From Branchiostoma floridae (Eukaryota; Chordata; Leptocardii; Amphioxiformes; Branchiostomatidae), in assembly GCF_000003815.2 (NCBI RefSeq), contig NC_049994.1:3029464-3093463 (forward strand): 64,000 bases of DNA. The letters run 5' to 3'. A program made the translations under genes and the position numbers. Of the stretch, positions 1-12,298 are shown one piece after another (position 1 is the stretch's first letter; each line of letters opens with the position of its first letter). The notes under the pieces are model-generated. The model was given only the letters and a program-made list of their open reading frames with translations, had not been told where the DNA came from and ran no database searches.

Positions 1-689
1 CTAGAGTCTGCTTGAATGTGCCGGCTGATAGTCTCCAGGCAGACGCACTTTTATGTCAATTAGAATTGGACTCTTTAGGTAGTAAATGTTGGGCTTCCGG
101 TGTGCGGAAAACTTTAGAAGAATGCGGTTATGCCTTTGTTTGGCATTCTCCACACTCAATTGTTTCAAAAGTGCCCTCAATCATCTCTGCTATTCAACAA
201 CGATTAAAGGACATCTACTTTCAAACATTTCTATGCGAAATTCATAATGACAACAAGGGCAAATGCGCAAAGAACAAATTACGCTCATACAGACTGTTCA
301 AATCCACCTATAACGAAGAAGAGTATCTTAAGATTCCGAACGAACGACAAAGATCTATTATCACCAAACTACGAATCAGCTGCCACAAACTCCGTATTGA
401 ATCAGGGAGGCACAACCACACACCTCTGGAGCAAAGAGTCTGTCAGTTCTGTAACCTGAACAAGATCGAAGATGAATCTCACTTTCTATTAGATTGTTGT
501 TTATATAGTAACGATAGAAGTATTCTTTTTAGCCATATTATAGGAAAGTTCCCTCGCTTTGAATATATGTCTAGTGTTGAAAAATTCATTTTTCTTATGA
601 GCTTTGATCAAACGACATTGTACAAACACATCTCAAGCTACATATTTAACATAACTAAGAAACGAGAAGAAGCCGAACAAATGTATTAG
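1..689 (+). CDS. Non-LTR retrotransposon (LINE) polyprotein, C-terminal part, open at left edge
   Basis: The frame is open from base 3 and ends at TAG 687-689, so the true start lies outside the window; the first in-frame ATG is not a credible start. About 228 residues are visible. The diagnostic part is a C-terminal zinc-knuckle-like motif, C-x2-C-x9-H-x4-C (VCQFC then HFLLDC), preceded by a basic stretch TKLRISCHKLRIESGR. This arrangement is known at the C-terminus of reverse transcriptases of non-LTR retrotransposons. The upstream part would be the region after the RT fingers/palm. It is followed within 110 bp by a hairpin, a CAATAAA and an AT-rich tail, the expected 3' end of such an element. 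No frameshift or stop is present here, so this copy may be fairly young. The clade (CR1/L2-like or other) cannot be decided from this piece. Confidence 0.85.
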   Translation, partial: RVCLNVPADSLQADALLCQLELDSLGSKCWASGVRKTLEECGYAFVWHSPHSIVSKVPSIISAIQQRLKDIYFQTFLCEIHNDNKGKCAKNKLRSYRLFKSTYNEEEYLKIPNERQRSIITKLRISCHKLRIESGRHNHTPLEQRVCQFCNLNKIEDESHFLLDCCLYSNDRSILFSHIIGKFPRFEYMSSVEKFIFLMSFDQTTLYKHISSYIFNITKKREEAEQMY

Positions 690-833
690 AATAGTTTTAG
701 AATTTATGTTTTAGATTAGTCTTAGAAACCATGTAAAACCATTACTACCCTTTGTATCTATATGCCTGTACTTAGCCCGATAGGGCATGAATGTGCAATA
801 AAGGCTATTACTATTAATAATTAAAAGTCATTT
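690..833 (+). mobile_element. 3' UTR and tail of the LINE at the left edge
   Basis: Non-coding sequence follows the LINE stop codon. It contains a short perfect hairpin GCCC-GATA-GGGC at 775-786, then CAATAAA at 796-802 and a tail of TTACTATTAATAATT type near 804-822. The same order (GCCC-TC-GGGC, ATGAATTTG, CAATAAA, AT tail) recurs at 41572-41610, which supports a shared LINE 3' end rather than a host gene terminator. The hairpin may be the element's own RT recognition structure; that is inference. Confidence 0.7.
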
Positions 834-1029
834 ACTGTCTCAGCATTGGAGGATCGATTTTTGTGAGTGACAGGGCCTTTTGAGCTAGAAGGCAGTTTTA
901 GCTGAGTGGCGTAAAAAGGCACCCATGCAAAGTATGTTCGATCCATCAATTAACTTTATCTACACTCAGTTTAAAATTCCGATGTCCCTTGTGGATTGAT
1001 AAGTGATGGGACGACTTTGATATGTAGCC

Positions 1030-1320
1030 TTGTATGGTCAGGTGGAGTAACTGTATGGAGGGTATGAAACCCAGAACCTAGAGGTTCTTATTTCTATCTT
1101 GTCATGCTACCGATATCGTACCTTTTGGAAAGGCACTTAACAGGAAACGTAACCCAGGTGTAGAAAATTGGTACCTGTCCGTAGGGGAGGTAAAAAGCAA
1201 CAGAAAGATGGGTATAGGCTTCGTCTTCCACTACTGTGCCCTAGCCACAGCGGATATCAACCCACTGCCCCTATACTGGCCTAAGAAGGCCTTGCCAACT
1301 GTCTTTCCTCAGTTTTGTGG
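1030..1320 (+). mobile_element. Degraded tRNA-derived SINE
   Basis: A tRNA-like start with a decayed B box (AACCTAGAGGTTC region) is followed by the phrase GGAAAGGCACTTAACA, then CCAGGTG, GGTACCTG and a body containing GTGCCCTAGCC. The phrase GGGAAAGGCACTT recurs in the SINEs at 48.9, 54.3 and 59.6 kb in this window. Boundaries are approximate and the promoter boxes are too decayed to be active. Confidence 0.65.
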
Positions 1321-3320
1321 CGCCGATACAATACTTGACAATTTGAGTGTGTTTTTTTTTCACTCATTAGCCATGAATAAATCATAATGAGTGAAGCCTT
1401 TACCATTGCCATTTTACCTGATGTGACTTAAAAATAGATGTGATATTGAACCGCCTTAGCTGCCTAAAGAGCCAGTCTTCCACTGGTTGTGATCAAGATA
1501 CTTGCAAGTTTTAAAGTCATTCTACCGGGAAAATTTCGCTTGCTTTTTTCGACAAGAACAATGAACAGTAGACCACGGCTTGAATACAATGTCCATTAAT
1601 AGGGACTGAAACCCTTTCCAGTAGCGTGAATATCGGGTGAGCGACACAGCTGGGATTCAAACCCACAGCTTCTTAGTCCATGGCATGGCCACATACACTG
1701 AATTATACAAGTAAGATTATTTTGTGTAGCTCATTTGTGTCTTAGTTTGTTTGCACATAATATCTCATTTCTTGCTGCCTTTAACACTCCTGTAGAGTAA
1801 TACCTATCACATTCTCTCCTAGGGCCTGCACCCCCATTTAGAGTTTCGTACAGCTAGAGATTTATAATAGCCCTTTTAGAAAACCTATCATGATGTCCTG
1901 CCTTTCTTACCGTACCTTGGGAATCCACCACCACCTTATAACGTTACAGATGATTGCAACTTTCCACCTTTATGCATTTGAGGGGTAATGGGTTGCGATT
2001 AGAAGCTTCTGAGTGGGCGAACCCTGTCTCAATACATAATGTGACGGCCTTAGGAACTTTCTTAACAACGCCTCTCTCACTTTAAGTTTAAAAGCTTTCA
2101 ACTTACCATGTTACACCTTACTTGAAAGTATAGACACTTCGTTATAAATAATTAAGAGCTCCCTTTTCCACCACGAGTGTAAAGGTAAGTTCTTTTTTCT
2201 TTTAATTGTAAGGGTTCGATTTTAAATGAGCCATCAACATCCGAGGTTCTACACAACTATTCCTCAACCGAGACACGGGGTGCCATAGACTTTCTTCAAC
2301 TTGTGATCCACTGTTTCAATATGGTCGGCGCTTGTGACTAAATGTGGTTGCATTTGCAAAGTGGTTGTCCGACTGGGTTTACATTTAGGTTAGTCTTAAA
2401 TTTTGACAACGAGGATACAATCAATATTGTTAAATACCGGTATCTAACTTGAGCTAGTAACAATTTAACACAATTTTGTACCAAGAAAAGAAAATTTTCC
2501 ACTAAACTCCCTCAAGAAATAATTGCGGCATTTGGAATTACATCCTAGTCATAGAAAATAACATTCTTTGCGAATGCTGCTGTTACTTATTCCAATCCCA
2601 CTAACCAAAGGCAAGGCGTATTCAAAACCTTAATTGACATTCAAAAGTTGTTAGAAACCGCGAAATGACACAGTTAACGGCGCTAAGTCTATCTATTGCT
2701 TAAAAGTGCACGCTTACGTCATTGGCCACCGCGACTGACTAAACATCAGTAACAAAAACGTGATATAGTTTCACAAGTAACTCCTCTACGTCAATATTAG
2801 TATGTACATACGTCAATTATAGCATTCACCAGCTGCGATGTACTCTGCACATCAATTTCTTTCACGTTTGATATCCGACGGGTTCCACTACTAAAGCTAT
2901 ATATTACCCATTAAAGTTACGTTGATAAGAGTATGATATTTAGTTTCAAATAACTTATCAGTTTTTATGCGTTACAACCATAAATTCCTATTCTGAAAGT
3001 TTTGCAAGTTTCCATATTTTATTCAGAAGTTTGATATACGTATAATCTTTGCAGTTGTTGGATATTCAAGTTCATAATTTTCTATCTAATTGTAAATCTA
3101 CTGGGCATTGCAAACCCGTCATTGCATTTTTGTATCTTTGAATACATTTTTGATCCTTGAATCTTCACTGAGCGAGCCTGCGTTTGGCAAATCAACGTTC
3201 ATTACGAAATACTAATTATTTTTGTTTTTCACATGGGAGTGCCTAGTGCTATAAAGCAGTGGGTTTTCTTGATGTTTCAGTAACAGGGTCTATTTTACAG
3301 GAAAGTAGTTGCTACATGTA
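1321..3320. other. No gene seen
   Basis: About 2 kb of A+T-rich DNA without a long frame, a recognisable exon or an obvious repeat. Short matches to SINE-like phrases occur (for example GGATTCAAACCCACAG near 1651, resembling a minus-strand B box), but nothing is firm enough to annotate. Confidence 0.5.
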
Positions 3321-3321
3321 G

Positions 3322-3525
3322 TCATTCTCGGCCCCTTTAACATACCCCAGGCAATTCTTTAAACAAAGGACCTCCATTTTACGTCCCATCGAAGCTTCTG
3401 AAGGACGGGTCCAGCCCAAACCGAAATGCCCTTCTCAGGATTTGAATCAGGCCCCCCAAATTACCAACTAATTAAAATTGTGAGGTTGCTAGCACTTAGG
3501 CTATACAGAGACCTCCTTGAAAAGC
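3322..3525 (-). mobile_element. tRNA-derived SINE, minus strand, degraded
   Basis: Read on the minus strand this shows a tRNA-like B box (complement of GGATTTGAATC at about 3439-3449) followed by sequence corresponding to GACGTAAAATGGAGGTCC (complement at 3370-3388). That matches the GACGTTAAATGGAGG phrase in the SINEs at 17.98 and 49.03 kb. The ends are not resolved. Confidence 0.55.
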
Positions 3526-3723
3526 TCACCGGACATCAAATAATACCAGCCTTATAGCCATGACTTTGGACTAGTCTCCACGAAGTCTCCTCCTGGGGTC
3601 GATGAACTGTGAAATTAACTGACTAAACCTTTTCCTGCCGCGAAGTCGTCAATGATTTGCGTCAGAGACGCAGAGGGAAGGCCTGCAGACGTAGGTTTGA
3701 TGCACGCAAGTAATACCCTTCCT

Positions 3724-3800
3724 CGTTACTGGATATCCCTGTAGCTCAACTAGTACTATTAGTAGCAACCTCATAGTTGAGCCGCGGGTTATCTATATGA
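3724..3800 (+). mobile_element. SINE head fragment (TCCCTGTAGCTCAACT type)
   Basis: TATCCCTGTAGCTCAACTAG at 3726-3745 matches the 5' heads at 21184, 30160 and 52683. It includes the tRNA A-box-like TAGCTCAACTGG. Only the first ~75 bp of that family is recognisable here. Confidence 0.55.
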
Positions 3801-4955
3801 AAACGGAGACATTGTAGTGACTGCTGTGTGCATGTGGCGGAGATTTCTGTCCAAAGAGGTAAAAAAAAAAACACCTGGATGTACTTAGGCGTTTATAAGG
3901 TATCGAAATGCAATGGATTATAGACATCATGGCGGAACATTATGGCTTTGCTATCTCGTGTTCTGATTATGGTCATGATGCTTGAGTGGTAGATCGATAT
4001 ATGAAGGCGTGTAAATTTTGGCCACTCGGCATTTTTTTCATGGGGGGTGGGGAGCAATTATATAGAATTTAGAGACGATTCCACGTTTCATACAACATCC
4101 GCATTCTGCCTCTAGCTATAGTGTCTGAACATGAATATGGAGTTACCAGTTTTTTTATGAAAACTCCGAATACTAATGATGAGAATACCTTCATTGACGT
4201 ACTCCACTATAATTTAATTATGTTACCGTCGTTGCACCACAAAAGATCTGAAAAGCAGCTTTCTCCAGCGAATAAAGAGACTATTTTTAAACAACCACTG
4301 CTCTAAACCCACTGTCTGTCACCTTCCTCATCGCAACTGGAAAGAAGTCAGCTGTTCAATGTGTTAAAAGAGTCTATCTATTCAGTGACGTACCAATCTG
4401 AAACTATTCACAATTTCTCCACAATCTTGTAGTTTCTGATATTATCTTCTCAATTTTTCCATTTACTAACCATTTTTCTGCTTTATTGGACGGTTCCTTG
4501 CACTATAATACTTTTAGTACCCTTGACTTTTAATTTTCTGAACCTTATCTTTAACCTCATTTCTTCCACGCCTCGTCTCCTCATCAGTAGACTTGAACTC
4601 ACGCATACAAGGCCGAATTCAAACTGAAGGTCAACTAAGTCACCGTATCATTCACCACTAACATAATGCATTTGCAGGTCTTGTAGCTATCTCCCGTATC
4701 TTAATTGAATTTTCGTTGAACTTGTCAGAATGTTTCCCGTACGTTTCTGCATCAACGAAGGAACATAATGGCCTTTTTCGTGTGCTGCATGGAAAATAAA
4801 ACTAAACGATTACTAGGAATTGAGTTTGATACATCACAAGACACATTTCGTGTCCAGGAAATAACTTTTTACAAAGGGTGCACAAATCTCTGAACTTAGA
4901 TGGAAAAGTTTTCTTCTCTCCCTTTTAGTTGCTGAGCCGCATTCCACCATGACAC
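3801..4955. other. No gene seen
   Basis: A+T-rich DNA with short A and T runs. The one short frame (about 60 codons at 4121-4306) has no recognisable motif and no splice or start context, so it is left out. Confidence 0.5.
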
Positions 4956-4961
4956 GATGCC

Positions 4962-5700
4962 GACACAATTTCTGTTCAACCTGAATACGGTAGAACCTTT
5001 TACCAATTTAATCTCGACATCGCACAATCATATGTCTTTCTTTAACAGAAATCGCAGAAGAGACCTCAATTTAGATGCGAATAAAATGAATTTGATCAAA
5101 CTCTCAAAAAGTAAAGAAAAAGATTCAGACTTGAGATACCATTTTTCAGTAAACCGGAAAAAGGTTAGACCCTTTCAAAGCAATTTTATTCTAAATATCG
5201 CACGATCGTATATCTGAATTGAACTGCATTCAACAAAAACCGCACAAAGGACTTTAGTCTAGATACGAATGAAATAGATTTAATCGAACTCTCGCAAAGG
5301 AGCTAACCTCTAACATGAAATACCATTTCCAGTTATACCGGAGAAGGTAGGTTCTGGTAGAACCTTCTAATTCCCAAACCAATGTATTATCAACACCGTA
5401 AAGTCATGTGTCAGAATTGAACTGCATTGAACAGAAATTGCCCAAAGGATTTAGATACGGAGGAATGAAATTTGAACGAACTCTTTGAATGAAATAATTC
5501 AATGGCAAGAGTGCTGCGATTACATGAAATGCCATTTCCAGTAAAACTACAAAAAGCTAAACCCTTACCAACCAATTTATTATCAATATGGGACGATCCT
5601 GTGTTTGAATTGAACAGCTGCATTCAGTGGAAATCACACAAAGGACTTTAATTTAGATAAGAATGAATGAAATTTGATCTAACTCTCGTATTACTTAAAG
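4962..5700. repeat. Tandem array, ~195 bp unit, four diverged copies
   Basis: The landmark (A/C)ACA(G/A)AAA(T/C)(C/T)GC..AA(A/G)G is found at about 5044, 5231, 5430 and 5625, a spacing of 187-199 bp. Each unit also carries TTGAACTGCATT-like and ATGAAATACCATTT(C)CAGT-like phrases. Copies differ by many substitutions and small indels, so the array is old. No coding frame runs through it; the 86-codon frame at 4957-5217 is a by-product of the repeat. Confidence 0.8.
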
Positions 5701-7270
5701 GCAACAAAGGGTGTTATTAAAGCCGGACCTTAGTCACATTGTCATTAGCCAACTTTTGATAAATAGAAGGAAATTGTAATGGTAGTCCTCAATCATTTTG
5801 AGGCCGTATGGGATATAGCTTGTTATCCACTGTTCCTAGGGCATGATGATGAAAACCACAACCCATCACTCTCCTTCCACCGCCTTTAACCTCCCCGACT
5901 TAAAGTAATTCCCCCATTTTTACATCTGTGTGGAGTAAGGGAACCTTGTAAATGGCCATCTGCAAAGAACACAACATCTGTGTGGTATTTCAAGTATCCA
6001 TGAAATACCAAAACCAGAATCTTTTGGTTCAGAGCCAAATACCCGAACCATTACGCCACTATGAGCTGTTACATACGAAATAGGAAACCACACAAGGATA
6101 CCTGCGTTACGTGTGAAACAGTGTATTTGCAGACTTGGAACTAAAAAAGGATTATTCCATTGCCACGTTGCGATGTCCAATTCTCTGAGTTAATATTCTT
6201 CACGTAGACCATAAGAGAAGCATTAACTGGCTGGGTGGCTGGCACAAGCTTTTGATGTCAGTTGTACAAGTGTTGGATTCAAAATACTACCGGGTGTGCG
6301 GATAGAGATGATCCACGCATGACCTTTAAAAAATCGATTCTGAATACAACTGCGGGTAAAATGCAGATGTGTCATGCTCTAATGGATGTAAGGATCGTTG
6401 CAAGTGCACGGGAGCTTCGAAACATTCAAAACTACATTTGTAGAAAATTAATGTTACTAACATGTCTAATACAAAATCGTAGTGTGAGATCATCAGGGCA
6501 ATGGCCAAGGAATTACAGATAGAAAAAAGACAGTTCAGCGATTCGCCTAGAAGGAAGGGGATGCAGCGTTGATGCGTTGATGCCAACTAATAGCTAATGG
6601 CCACATATCTTGAACGAAAATTTACCTTTCAAACATATAGAGTCTTCAAAAATGTAAGGCAATCACAAAAATCATGATTAGCTGACACAAATTAAGCAAA
6701 GAAACTGGCAGAGTCAAAACAATTCTTTATAACAGATGGTTTGTCCATTCTGTCCAGGGCTAATTAAAGACTAATATCACTTTTTGATTATATGCCCCAA
6801 GTATTCTGTTTTACGTAATTCACTGTATTCAAGACTTGCATCTTACATACAGGGATTTACCTCAATGGACTTAGATATTAAATCTAAATACATTATGACA
6901 TGTGACAACCCCTGCAAGGTATACATAGGATCAGGAAAGTATGTTAATAAGAACCCATAGATCTGGATAAGAATTGCAAACGTAGGCTAGATCCAAACGA
7001 TGTCATCCTTTCAGTAAGAATTACGGCTTCCCTATATAGCATTAGATCTACATGAGAGATCACGAGGTACTGTTAATACTCTTTAAATGTCACGTACAAT
7101 CATCCGTCAATCCACATCAAGGCGACGCTCCTCGTAATAGAGATGTTCGTTAGAGTTCAATCAGGCTGATAAAACCGTGTATTACAAGATGTACTTGTTG
7201 ACTTAATGACTCTCGTGTAATGGTGTGTGTGGATGAACGCCATCTGAAGAAAAGCTCTTCAGACAGCCTT
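5701..7270. other. No gene seen
   Basis: Several 60-90 codon frames lie on both strands and overlap each other (5920-6180 minus, 6262-6522 plus, 6326-6586 minus) with no domain, signal or splice context. Treated as non-coding. Confidence 0.45.
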
Positions 7271-7275
7271 TCTTA

Positions 7276-7400
7276 ATGACATTGACGAAAGAATGCGAAT
7301 GCTGTCTGAAACGTTTGACGTAATCAAAAACAATACCTAGTGGCTTGAGGATCTGCATTTTGCCGTACCGTATGGCAAAATTTAACACTTCGAATTACTG
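7276..7400 (+). mobile_element. Penelope-like terminal fragment with decayed hammerhead-like motif
   Basis: Contains ATTGACGA at 7281-7288, a stem-forming stretch, then TGAAACGTTTGACG ending at 7320. It continues into ATCAAAAACAATACC and GTGGCTTGAG, which parallels the sequence after the better motifs at 39.79 kb and (minus) 50.80 kb. The first core base is T rather than C and the cleavage triplet is GTT, so activity is unlikely. Homology to the family is clear only by side-by-side comparison. Confidence 0.5.
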
Positions 7401-7667
7401 TTCAGTTAAAATGATTTTTCCATGAAAAATCACTCGGGTGTCGAGGTTACTATAAGAGTTCAAAAATCTCATACCCTTGAAATTTTTGGAGTTTCTTATA
7501 CACCTTGCTTGAGTGTAGTTCATAGCTTATGACGATAGGGTTCTAATTAAATTATATGTGACTATTAATCACTTTCTGTTACTTAACGGTTAACGTGACA
7601 AGAATGTAGAATATGTTCAACTGTATACAAACACACGTACGGCTATACCTCCAGGTGAATCATAACA

Positions 7668-8075
7668 GCAATTACTCAAACAACTGGATATGAATTTGGA
7701 AAGGACAGGACGTTTCAGATAGCCTTCACTATATGTGGAATAGCAGGTTTTAAAAGTTAGCTATATACAGAGGATTGTGAAGACACGTTCAAAACAGTCG
7801 AATATGAAAAAAAAACTGTAAGACAAGACAAGGTTAATGAAAATTATTCAATTAACTCCCGAGTATGGAAACCATTATTGCCTTGTGGGGTAGGTATCTC
7901 AAATGTATAAAAAAGTTCCATACTTGGATATTCTTTGGCGTCGAGAATGGGGTTTTATATCTCCTTATATATATATATATAGCTCCAAGTTAGAATCAGC
8001 GGGGTTAGTGGTATAGGGTAAGCTGCCTTTTTGGCGTATTTTATTACCTTGGCGTCTAATTTTCATCGCCGCACT
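7668..8075. mobile_element. Penelope-like element fragments in opposite orientations
   Basis: At 7668-7736 the minus strand carries CTATCTGAAACGTCC followed by TCATATCCAGTTG, the 3' half of the hammerhead-like module. At about 8016-8075 the plus strand carries the tail GCCTTTTTGGCGTATTTTAT followed by GGCGTCTAATTTTCATCG. The same opposed arrangement (module on minus, tail on plus) is seen at 50.76-50.95 kb. A short (TA)n tract lies between them near 7965-7981. Confidence 0.55.
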
Positions 8076-8460
8076 ACTACGCCTGTCGCCAGCGGTAACC
8101 GAAGCACCATCTGACCCAGGGGAATGTCTCCGTTACTCAGATGATCAGATCGTAAGCTAGACGCACACCCACAGGTCAGATAGAAAAAGGGAGAGTGACC
8201 TTTAAGAAATCGATACGACGTGTGCCTGGGAGTCTAATGTAGATGTGTCGCGACCTGATAAACGTAGGAAGCGTAGGAAATAAGGAATGCTGGCTGGATG
8301 ATTGCGCCAGAAATGGGCCAGAAACGTCGTTACGTGTGTCTACTGCGATCAGCACATCTTTGCCTTTAGCTTGATTTCACTTCATATCATCAGATCTCGC
8401 CAACTATAGGGTATTATTAATGGGGAATAGTCATTAGTCACACACACCCCCAAAAAATTT
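8076..8460. other. No gene seen
   Basis: Unremarkable sequence between repeats; no frame or RNA feature recognised. Confidence 0.5.
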
Positions 8461-8464
8461 TTTC

Positions 8465-8540
8465 TAAAGGTACGCTCGATTGATTCCTTCATGAGTTGTA
8501 AAGGTACGCTCAATTGATTTCTTTGTGAGTTTTAACGTTA
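8465..8540. repeat. Direct duplication, ~37 bp x 2
   Basis: TAAAGGTACGCTCGATTGAT is followed 37 bp later by TAAAGGTACGCTCAATTGAT, and the flanking CCTTCATGAGTT/TCTTTGTGAGTT also match. Confidence 0.8.
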
Positions 8541-10140
8541 CTTTTTAAGCTCTTTCTTTTAGAATTAAGAGAATTAAGGTACCAGTCAAGATTCATATAC
8601 CTGCATTTTACTCTACTACCTCTTGATACTAGATTAGATCTAAGGCTACGCTAAGAAGGTTTGGGTATTATCGAATTATAAGAGACATGAGAATGGCTAA
8701 CAATAATGTATAAAATAAATTTAAAAAAAGCCTTATCTTATGAAGTAATCGAGGCACAACCCATTGCTGTAAATACAGTTACCATTTTTTTCACAAGATT
8801 CGCACTTTTACTCAATAACTGTCTTTTTCTAGGAATAAAGAACCGTTCACTTGAATCTTTCTTCGTAAATTCTCAATTACCTGTGAAAAAAGAAGCTTAA
8901 AGTCAAAATAAGATTACTGAAAATGCCCCCTAAGACATTCGGAGTTTATCTCTCGCTACAAAGAGAGCTTAACTCTCTGAGACCTGTGTCCTTCCTGATA
9001 GCTACTGAAAAATCATTTTATTGCGTGGAAGATCCTACGACTAAGTGACCATATCCATTATGACATGTAAATGACAGGCATCCATCTTACATTGGTTGGT
9101 AATGTAGTATTATTGGATCATGTAATTCCATACAGTAGATGATTTCTTCTTCACTCATTTTCTTCTTAATGCCTTGGAATGAAATAAGCTTAAAGTAGAA
9201 TGAGATTACTTAAAGTAATCTCTGTGACTTTTAGAATTCCTTCTCGGTTACAGAGAGGACTTCCAGTCATGTATCATGCATTTTGTCATGTCCTAGTGGC
9301 TCTTGGAAGTTTCTTCGAAGTACCTTTTTTTCTACTGCAATACCTAAGAAAGAAATAAGATTGAAGTGAAAATGAAATTACATCAAGTGATCCTTGTGAA
9401 TTTTAGAATGTATCAATGGCAACAAAGACGCCTTTGTCTCTCGAAGACCTGCGTTTTACATCTCCTGAAAATCCTTTTTTTATTACTTTGGAGACTCTAT
9501 TACTAGGTGGTCGTAGACATCGTGTTATATAAAGGACGGATAGTCAACGTGAATTGATCTGCAATGCAGTGTTATAACTTCTTTTAATGGTGTCGAGTCG
9601 ATAGTTGGCTTGCAGTTGCCTCACAAAATCACAGAACCTATCTTTTATTGGATAATCGAAGTGCCTTCCATTGTTCTAGAATCACCATATTGTGAGCACA
9701 CAGGAAAAGACTAGGTTATTTCTTAGACTTAAGAAGATTAGGCATAGTAAAAGCTTTTTGGTTGAAAATAGAGAGCTCTGGACCAGAAAATATAACTTCT
9801 AACAACTATTTGGTCTCGTAATGCATCACGTATTTTGTCTTGTCCGGTACTAAAAGCCGATGTTTTTTTTGTTGTTTTTTTTTTCGGAATTTCTACATAT
9901 CTTTCTCAATGCCTGAGAAAATAGGCTTACTGTCTCGAGAATTGGTAAAATGTGATCCATGTGACTTTCATGGTAAGAAAGGGGGCTCAGCGTCTCTTAG
10001 ACCTATGTTCTACTAGAAAGCTCCAGAAAACCTACTACGCGACAGATCCTATTATTAAGGTATCTCGGTTGGCTAAATTGGCATTTTGACCTTCAACTGT
10101 TTTCTTATTAATGAATTAAGAAATAATGGAGCCGTAACGA

Positions 10141-10415
10141 ATGTTGATAGATGGGAATGAAAGCATTCTAAATCTGATTTTTTGGGGGCCAAATTGATGA
10201 CGTCATCATTTTATTGGCTCTGATATAATTTTTTTCTATGACAAAATACAGCATTTTGGTACATACCACTGTAATGAAACTTCGTCTTTCGTTGCATAAT
10301 GATGAAAGCTACAAACGTAGTGTTGCGCAAAATGATATCTACTAATGATCTGTAGTAATTAGAAAATGTTGGTTTTCATCTAATTAAAAAAATAATTCTT
10401 AATAACTATCAACAT
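10141..10415. mobile_element. MITE-like insertion with 10-bp terminal inverted repeats
   Basis: ATGTTGATAG at 10141-10150 is matched perfectly by CTATCAACAT at 10406-10415. The segment is absent from other units of the surrounding array, and the unit spacing here (888 bp) returns to about 600 when it is removed. It contains one TGACGTCA at 10198-10205. The true ends may lie a few bases further out and no clear target duplication is seen. Confidence 0.5.
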
Positions 10416-11237
10416 AGAATACAAAGGACAGGCATCAAGCGTACAGCTATCTGCAATGCAGTATAATAGGTTCTTTTTACGACTGACTACAACAGAATAA
10501 GTTGGGAACCCGTCTTCAGTCTTACAATTCGTAGCCTCCTCTATTGTTATATACTCACCCTTACTGAAGCAAAGAGGCCAGGATTGATGCTATTGCGTTA
10601 GCTGCAGTAGAAATATATATTGGCAAAACTTATTGTATAAGAATGGGGATATGTGAAGCGATCAAATAAGATTCTAAAATCAATAGTTCAAGTTATGTAT
10701 CAAAAATTTTCTCCTGGCTCTGTACCTAAATCCGATGGCCCTTTAAAATGCCATTTTCCTTATTTTTCCATTTCAACTGCCCATCAAACAGATACGCTCA
10801 AATAAAAATGGAATAAGTGAAAGAGATTCTGGTGACTTTTAGAATATTTTCAAGGCTACAAAAAGGCTTAACCATTCTTAGACCTCTATTCTACATGATA
10901 TATCCTGAAGAACCATTTTATTGCGTGAAAGATCCTATGAGGAAGTGGATATAACCTTAATGGCTTATAAAGGACAAACAGTCAACTTAAATTGATCTAC
11001 AATGCAGAAGGATACGTTTTTTTGATAGTCAACAAAGTAGGCTGTCAGCTGCTTACGAAATCAGTGCAGACCTAGTCTTTTGTCAAATAATCGATGCGCC
11101 TTCCAATGTTGCACATTACCTTAATTTCAGCACAAAAAGGATCATGCTATTTCTAAAGATTAAGCAGCTTTGCCGTTGCGGCTTTTAAAACGTTTAGATA
11201 AGCTATGCAACAGTGAGATAGAGTGTAACATCCAATA

Positions 11238-11390
11238 GACCTCTTTCCAGTTACATCGGCCATGTTGGATTTCTTGGGGCATACTTATATGTCAGCAATA
11301 CATGCTATATGGGGGAATGCCCAACTGCAGCCTCGTTTTGGTGCATGACCTTATGAAATTCAACATGGCCTCCAAAACTGGAAATAGTCC
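11238..11390. mobile_element. MITE-like inverted-repeat insertion, ~153 bp
   Basis: The left arm, ACCTCTTTCCAGTT then GGCCATGTTGGATTTC, is mirrored by the right arm GAAATTCAACATGGCC then AACTGGAAATAGTCC. The arms are ~37 bp with a few mismatches. It interrupts an array unit between TAACATCCAA and TTCATCTAGTTA-like unit sequence. No transposase frame is present. Confidence 0.6.
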
Positions 11391-12298
11391 ATTCATCTAG
11401 TTATATATTACGTATTTAGTCATGTCTCTGTGCTGTTCGACGTTTCTTCCGCCATTTTCTTCTCAGTTCCTGAAAATAGGCTTACTGTCACAATTAGATT
11501 TCTGAAAAGGCATCGCTGTGACTTCCATGGTTCCAAAGAGGGCTTAGATTCTCTTAGACTTATGTTCTTCATAATGGTTCCGTAAAATCATATTTTCTGT
11601 GTGAGAGAGTGCATTACCAAGAAAGCTTAGTTACTAAGGCGTACCAAGGGCAAGGCAGCTAGCATAAATTGATCAGTAATGCAGAATTATAGACATTCTT
11701 TCCTGATGATGCAAGAAAAACGGTGCTTAGTTCTTACTTACAAAATCAGTACAGAACCCGTACTTTGTCACATAATCGAATAGCCTTCTATAATTGTATA
11801 ATTACCCTAGTTTCAGCACCAAGGGAAGGACCATGTTATTTCTTTTCGCTAAAGTAGGATTGGCTCTACTGTTGTCAAAGCCTGTATGATGAAAAGCTGT
11901 GCACCAATCAGATAACTTAACAACTAATTGGTTTTGTCATTCATCATGTATATTGTCAGGCCCTTGTACTTAAAGCCGAATGTTCTTCAAGGTTACTTTT
12001 CCCTTTCTTTTTCTCAAATAACCGAGAAAGAAATAAGCTTTAATTGAAATGACATTCCGGGATTTCGTTCCTAAAACTTTTACCGAAAGTGATCCCCATG
12101 GCTTTAAGAATATGTCCATGATTACAAAGAAGGATTGTCTCTCAAAGACCAGCGTTTTACCCGATATCGCCTGAGCTAGAAATTCCTTTATTGCTCTGGA
12201 GATCCTATGACTATCTGGCCGTAGATGTCGTGATGTATAAAAGATAGACAGTCAACTTCTTGAATTGATCTTCAATGCAGTGCCATAGATTCTTTTAA

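Noticed and set aside
7965-7981. Short (TA)n microsatellite
   Set aside because: Too short to be of interest on its own.
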